This document shows, one piece after another, positions 60,092 through 64,000 of a stretch of 64,000 nucleotides of DNA. The notes under the pieces are model-generated. The model did no database searches. It worked only from the letters and a program-made list of their open reading frames with translations, and was not told the DNA's origin. Where the stretch lies: contig JBOEGE010000012.1 in assembly GCA_050633265.1 (NCBI GenBank), positions 23,383 to 87,382 of the forward strand, in the 5' to 3' direction. Source of the DNA: JBLHZY01 sp050633265. Lineage in GTDB: Bacteria > Pseudomonadota > Alphaproteobacteria > Rhodobacterales > Rhodobacteraceae. Position 1 is the first letter of the stretch. Each line of letters begins with the position of its first letter. Position numbers and translations under genes: made by a program.

Positions 60092-60442
60092 ATGACGACT
60101 GAAAACCGGGATCCATTGACCAATGCTTTTGCCGCGTTGGAAACGTGTCAACTGTCGTTGAAAAAACTAGGCGACACTTGCTGCAGGAGCGAGAGAAGCT
60201 CCAAAATGATCATTTTGGTCGATGAGGTGACGGCGCTCAGAACTGCATTGGAAGAAATTGGCCCTGACTCAAATTTTCAACCTGAAGCCGTTTTCGAAAC
60301 GATTGAAAAAGTGGGGACCGCACTCGGCGCGCTTTATGCGACATGCTGCACCCCGACACGTGAACGCCTATACACTGAAATGTTTAGGGCACTCGGTATC
60401 GTATATCGCGATACTTGGTGTCTGAATTCAGCCAGGAAATGA
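60092..60442 (+). CDS. Hypothetical protein downstream of virB11
   Basis: A 116-residue soluble, helical protein with five cysteines, including adjacent pairs (DTCCRSE, ATCCTPTRERL). ATG 60092 follows TAGGACC. No signal peptide and no family I recognise. The paired CC motifs could bind metal. Confidence 0.5.
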   Translation: MTTENRDPLTNAFAALETCQLSLKKLGDTCCRSERSSKMIILVDEVTALRTALEEIGPDSNFQPEAVFETIEKVGTALGALYATCCTPTRERLYTEMFRALGIVYRDTWCLNSARK

Positions 60443-60636
60443 TGCAGGGCTAGAATTTCTACGGGGGAGCTTCGCGTAAGTGAGTCATTCAACATAGGGG
60501 GCACGCAAACCCAGGGTAATTGCGGACGAATTCTGAAATGCTTCGCCGATGCTCATTTGCTTGGTATGCGAAGCTGAGTAACTGGGGCAGGTTCATTCAG
60601 TAAGCAGTTCGGACTTCTAAAAGCTTCGCGGCCCGA

Positions 60637-60939
60637 TCATGGCAAACCGAAAAGATCTGGAGTGTCCTCGTCGCGTCGCCCACTCAACCCCTCACCAAGA
60701 TGCAGACATGGGTGTTTGATCCGTGTCAGGCCTTTACGTCCCTCGAAGTGGACCAACCCACCTCTGGGCATGCGAACACTTAGGATCGGTGCCCCGCATA
60801 TTGGACAAGTCCGTTTGAATGACGCGCCCTTCCTGCTTCCTTGACTATTCCGCAGCACCCAACCGCCACGGACAGAGATTGTTCGCCCCGTCACCAGTCG
60901 GCGGTTGTGGGCTTTTCGGTAATACCACCGTTCCGTCAT
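60637..60939 (-). CDS. Small zinc-ribbon-like protein coupled to SbcC
   Basis: A 100-residue basic protein with one clear CxxC (KRTCPICGAPIL) and a further Cys in KHPCLH that may complete a zinc site. ATG 60939 overlaps the SbcC stop by 4 nt (ATGA), so it is translated after SbcC. I do not recognise a named family; a nucleic-acid-binding role is possible. The preceding 194-bp gap (60443-60636) shows no other feature. Confidence 0.6.
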   Translation of the reverse strand: MTERWYYRKAHNRRLVTGRTISVRGGWVLRNSQGSRKGASFKRTCPICGAPILSVRMPRGGLVHFEGRKGLTRIKHPCLHLGEGLSGRRDEDTPDLFGLP

Positions 60940-63900
60940 CCTAGCCCCCTTCTTTCCTCAACTCTACTGCCGCTCGGTGTCGAACGTACGTAGAAGCCTT
61001 GTGGTATGGCCTCCTGCACCAGCCCGACATGCGAGATCAGACCCACAGCCCGACTGCCCTCTGTCAACGCAGCAAGAACCTGGATTACTTGGTCCAGTGT
61101 GCCCGCCCCATTCTCGGTGTCGAGGCTACCGAAGCCTTCGTCGATGAAGATAGTATCCATCCGGATTTTGCCAGACAGGCTCTCGACCACATCGGCGAGC
61201 CCAAGCGCCAAAGCTAGTGCCGCGATGAATGTCTCGCCACCGGACAGGGTAGCCGTTGGACGCGCTTTGCCAGTGTTGATGTCAAAGACCTCGATTTCGA
61301 GCCCGCGCTTGCCGCGCCCACCCGATGCCTCGAGCCCGCGTGCAAGCCGGTAGCGCCCGCGTGTCATAGGGTCGAGCCTCATGTTCGCCGCCCCGAGCAC
61401 CTGGTCGAACATGGCGCCAATCGCGAAGGTTTCGAGCGTCATCTTGAAATCGTTCTTGCCATTGGCCAAATCGGCCAGCCCCCGAAGCGGACCGGTTTCG
61501 GATTCAAGCCGCTCGGTTTCGGCCAAGGCTTCGGCCAGCGATTTCTTGAAATTGGTCAGGGACGATACATCTATTCTGGACGAGGAGAGCCCATCGTTGG
61601 CGCCGTTCAATTCCTGGGTAGCATTATCGAGGGCCAGCTGAAGCGGGGCGAGGTCCGGGCGCTCGTGATCCGCACAAGCGGCCGTAGCGTTCTGCCATGT
61701 CGTGCGCGCCGCGATCAGACCTTCGCGATGATCGGAAACCGTTTTACGGTCGGTATCGAGGGTCGGAAAATGCGTTTTGCAAGCCTCATATCCTGCTTTG
61801 TCCAGCCCGACCTCAGCCAGCCGAGCGCCAAAATCCCCCAGCGACTTTTCCACGCGCAGCGCCAGCGCGTCGCGCGCCCGTCTTGCTGCTTCGAACTGCT
61901 CTTGAGCACGGGTAAGCGCTTCGCTGGCCGCTCGGTCTTCCTGCGTCGCCAGTTCCAGCGCCTCGGAGAGTTGTCTTTGCTCGTCTTGCAAAGCCTCCCG
62001 CCGTGCGACAACCGTCTCGGGCGTACGAAGACCTTCCGGCAGGGTCCCAACAACTGTATCGCGCTTGGCTCGTGCCTCGGCCAAAGCGGTCTCAGCCCGG
62101 CCTGCGACCGTGCGTGCCTTAGCCTCGGCGGCTTCTGCCTCGGTTACTTTCCGCTTGAGATCGGCCAACCGCTCCGCCATCGCGGCAATATCGACGGCCT
62201 CTCCCAGCTCGGCGACAGTGCCTTCCAACCGTACGATTTCAGATTCGAGTTCCGCCGACGGGCGATCAGGTCGTTCCTGTTCGTCCTGTGCCCGTTTCTT
62301 TTCGTCGAGCCGCGTTCGGCAATTGCCGAGTTCGCTTTCTGCCCGAACCCTGGCTTCGGTTGCGGTTCTCGCCTGTGCCTGCGCGTTACGAAACGCTTCG
62401 GTCAAACCAGATTGTTCGGGCGTGCCATGGGCCGTCGTAGGATGATCGTAGGAACCACAGACCGGGCAGGGCATCCCTTCGGTCAACTTTTCGGCCAAAA
62501 TGATCGCCTGCGTGCGCGAAAGCCGTGCCTCGGCCTCAATCAAGGCCGCATCGGCGGCTTCCGCCACTTCGGTCTTTGTCGCCAGTTCGCTCGATGCGCC
62601 TTCGACCTTTTGTTCGGCATTCGCGACGGCTCCCTGCGCCTTTGCATGCGCCACTGCCTTGACCAGTTCCCGATTGACCTCGGCCAGTTCGCCAGTCAGC
62701 TTACCTCGCTCCGCCTCGGTCTTTCGCGCCTGTTCAAGCTCCAGATCGGTCACGTCGCGCTTAGACTGGAGCCATTCGCGTGCTTCTGCGGCCTCGGTCA
62801 GCGCCTTCTTCGCCGACGCTTCGTCCTTCGCAGTTTCATCAAGCGCTTTCTGTAGCTCCGCTGCCTGCCCGACCTGGTTCTCGATCGCCTCCAGCTTTAT
62901 CAGGTCGGCCTGAACCTGCCGCCGTTGCTCCTCGCCCGACTGCACCTCGACCAGTTTTTGCGCGGCTTGCTCCTTCGCGCCAGTGGCGATGTTGAGTTCG
63001 GCTTCGGCCTCGGTGACGGCATTTACCGCAATCCGTCTGTCGTACTCCGCATCGTGCAAAGCCGTCTCAAGATCACGGGCTTGCAAGGCATTCTTGACTG
63101 CCTCAATCCGCTTGGCCAGAGCTTCGACCTCACCAGTTTTTGCCTCGAGGCCGTCAAGCGCCTGTCGCGCTGTATCGACGGCGGCAAAAGCCTTTTCGAT
63201 CTGTTCGCCTTCGGTCAGCGCCTTGCGCGCGGCTTCGTTCGCCGCCTCTGCGATCTGCTGAATTCCCTGCTTCTCTGCTACCTTGGCTTCCGCCGCAGAA
63301 ATTCCTAGTTCCAGTGCCTCGGCACTCTCGAAGCCGCGTTCCTCAAGCCGGGCTACATAGAGTGCACGCTGGTCGCGCAACGCTCCTTCTGCCTCTGAGG
63401 CTTCTTCCTTCAGCCGGGCAGCGAGATCGCGATAGATCTTCACGTCAAAGAGATCGCGCAGTATCTCGACCCGCGCATCAGTTTTTGCGGCAAGGAAAGT
63501 TTCGAACTTGCCTTGCGGCAGGAGCACTATCTGTCGAAACTGATCTGCCCCGTAACCCAGCAGCGCCTCGACCTCTTTCCCAACTACCGAGACCTTCTTT
63601 TCAGCAATGACACGGCCTGGCTGGCCCGGGCCAAGCGTGTCGACCGGGATCCCGGTGACGTCGAAAAGCGAGGCTTCTGCGGCGTCATCTGTGGTCCCTT
63701 CGCCGCGCGCCTTCGGGCGCTCTTGCGCCGGACGACGACGGATCAGATAGGTCTTGGCACCCAGTTCAAAGACAAATTCTACTTCTGTCGGTAGATCAGG
63801 CGCAGAGTGATCCGAACGCAGCGAACGTGGCTCCTGATCGGTCTTGGTTGGCGCCCCAAAAAGCGCGAAAGACATCGCCGAAAACAACGTCGACTTCCCA

Positions 63901-64000
63901 GCCCCTGTTTGGCCGTAGATTCCGAACAGCCCTGTCTCCAGCGCGGAGCGGAAATCCACCACCTCGGTTGTTGCGAACGGCCCGAAGGCTTGAAGCGATA
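60936..64000 (-). CDS. sbcC: Exonuclease subunit SbcC (Rad50-like SMC ATPase), N-terminus outside the window
   Basis: The frame is open from the right edge: translation continues upstream of the first GTG at 63962 as SLQAFGPFATTEV, so the true start lies beyond base 64000. At least 1,021 residues are seen. Walker A is GIYGQTGAGKSTLF. Long coiled coils flank the zinc hook CPVC (MPCPVCGSYDHP). The C-terminal signature is LSGGETFIAALALALGLADV with Walker B IRMDTIFIDEGFGSLD. With SbcD it opens DNA hairpins and processes ends. An sbcD partner is expected upstream but is not visible. Confidence 0.95.
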   Translation of the reverse strand, partial: SLQAFGPFATTEVVDFRSALETGLFGIYGQTGAGKSTLFSAMSFALFGAPTKTDQEPRSLRSDHSAPDLPTEVEFVFELGAKTYLIRRRPAQERPKARGEGTTDDAAEASLFDVTGIPVDTLGPGQPGRVIAEKKVSVVGKEVEALLGYGADQFRQIVLLPQGKFETFLAAKTDARVEILRDLFDVKIYRDLAARLKEEASEAEGALRDQRALYVARLEERGFESAEALELGISAAEAKVAEKQGIQQIAEAANEAARKALTEGEQIEKAFAAVDTARQALDGLEAKTGEVEALAKRIEAVKNALQARDLETALHDAEYDRRIAVNAVTEAEAELNIATGAKEQAAQKLVEVQSGEEQRRQVQADLIKLEAIENQVGQAAELQKALDETAKDEASAKKALTEAAEAREWLQSKRDVTDLELEQARKTEAERGKLTGELAEVNRELVKAVAHAKAQGAVANAEQKVEGASSELATKTEVAEAADAALIEAEARLSRTQAIILAEKLTEGMPCPVCGSYDHPTTAHGTPEQSGLTEAFRNAQAQARTATEARVRAESELGNCRTRLDEKKRAQDEQERPDRPSAELESEIVRLEGTVAELGEAVDIAAMAERLADLKRKVTEAEAAEAKARTVAGRAETALAEARAKRDTVVGTLPEGLRTPETVVARREALQDEQRQLSEALELATQEDRAASEALTRAQEQFEAARRARDALALRVEKSLGDFGARLAEVGLDKAGYEACKTHFPTLDTDRKTVSDHREGLIAARTTWQNATAACADHERPDLAPLQLALDNATQELNGANDGLSSSRIDVSSLTNFKKSLAEALAETERLESETGPLRGLADLANGKNDFKMTLETFAIGAMFDQVLGAANMRLDPMTRGRYRLARGLEASGGRGKRGLEIEVFDINTGKARPTATLSGGETFIAALALALGLADVVESLSGKIRMDTIFIDEGFGSLDTENGAGTLDQVIQVLAALTEGSRAVGLISHVGLVQEAIPQGFYVRSTPSGSRVEERRGLG

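Noticed and set aside
61665..62855. 396-residue plus-strand open frame
   Set aside because: It lies wholly antisense to sbcC, whose protein has clear motifs across the same bases; GC-biased codon shadow.

Overview
The window reads as part of a large plasmid of an alphaproteobacterium, most likely a Rhodobacteraceae (Roseobacter-group) member. The evidence is a repABC replication and partition module at the left edge (repC runs off the window), two identical 16-bp palindromes of the repABC parS type, a virB-type conjugation or secretion locus, and gene families typical of that group. The right edge runs into sbcC. No rRNA, tRNA, CRISPR array or insertion sequence was seen.

Layout. (1) 1-3644: repC (partial), counter-transcribed RNA, repB and repA on the minus strand, then an intergenic region with a DnaA box and parS. 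(2) 3645-9331, minus strand: copper P-type ATPase, Lgt, TVP38 membrane protein, rhodanese, DUF302 protein and a Met-rich EF-hand protein. (3) 9501-16171, plus strand: two-component system, a small membrane protein and ccmFGHI. (4) 16377-21058: two L,D-transpeptidases, small lipoproteins and a DsbD/ScsB-like reductase. (5) 21086-28700, plus strand: cytochromes c, cytochrome c', two multicopper oxidases, a DsbA/ScsC-like protein and DUF411. (6) 28793-32065: CopZ-like chaperone, second copper ATPase and CueR. (7) 32274-38907: divalent-metal island with methyltransferase, CDF exporter, transglutaminase-like protein and a CadR/PbrR-type MerR regulator. A divergent operon holds two SCO proteins, DsbB, DsbA-like, PCuAC, DUF411 and LspA. 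(8) 38933-43778: MntR, divergent from a di-heme cytochrome and a PhnD/PhnC/PhnE-type ABC importer. (9) 43909-47329: a second membrane methyltransferase, a third L,D-transpeptidase and a Zn/Cd/Pb P-type ATPase. (10) 47583-59934: HTH regulator, small unknown genes and virB1-B11. (11) 60092-64000: an unknown gene, a zinc-ribbon-like protein and sbcC.

How it fits together. This is a metal-handling plasmid with four readable regulatory layers. CueR-type boxes lie before both copper ATPases and the chaperone. A second, related box family lies before the Zn/Cd exporter genes, the SCO/LspA operon and their own MerR regulator. The two regulators differ at residue 78 (Ser against Cys), the known discriminator between monovalent and divalent metals. 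GATACA-type direct repeats are candidate sites for the two-component regulator. A MntR-like palindrome covers the promoter of the PhnD/C/E operon.

That last operon is the best candidate for an undescribed system: a phosphonate-type ABC importer with a di-heme c-type protein under a manganese-type regulator, with no phosphonate catabolism genes nearby. All functions are inferred from motifs and context; no database search was run.
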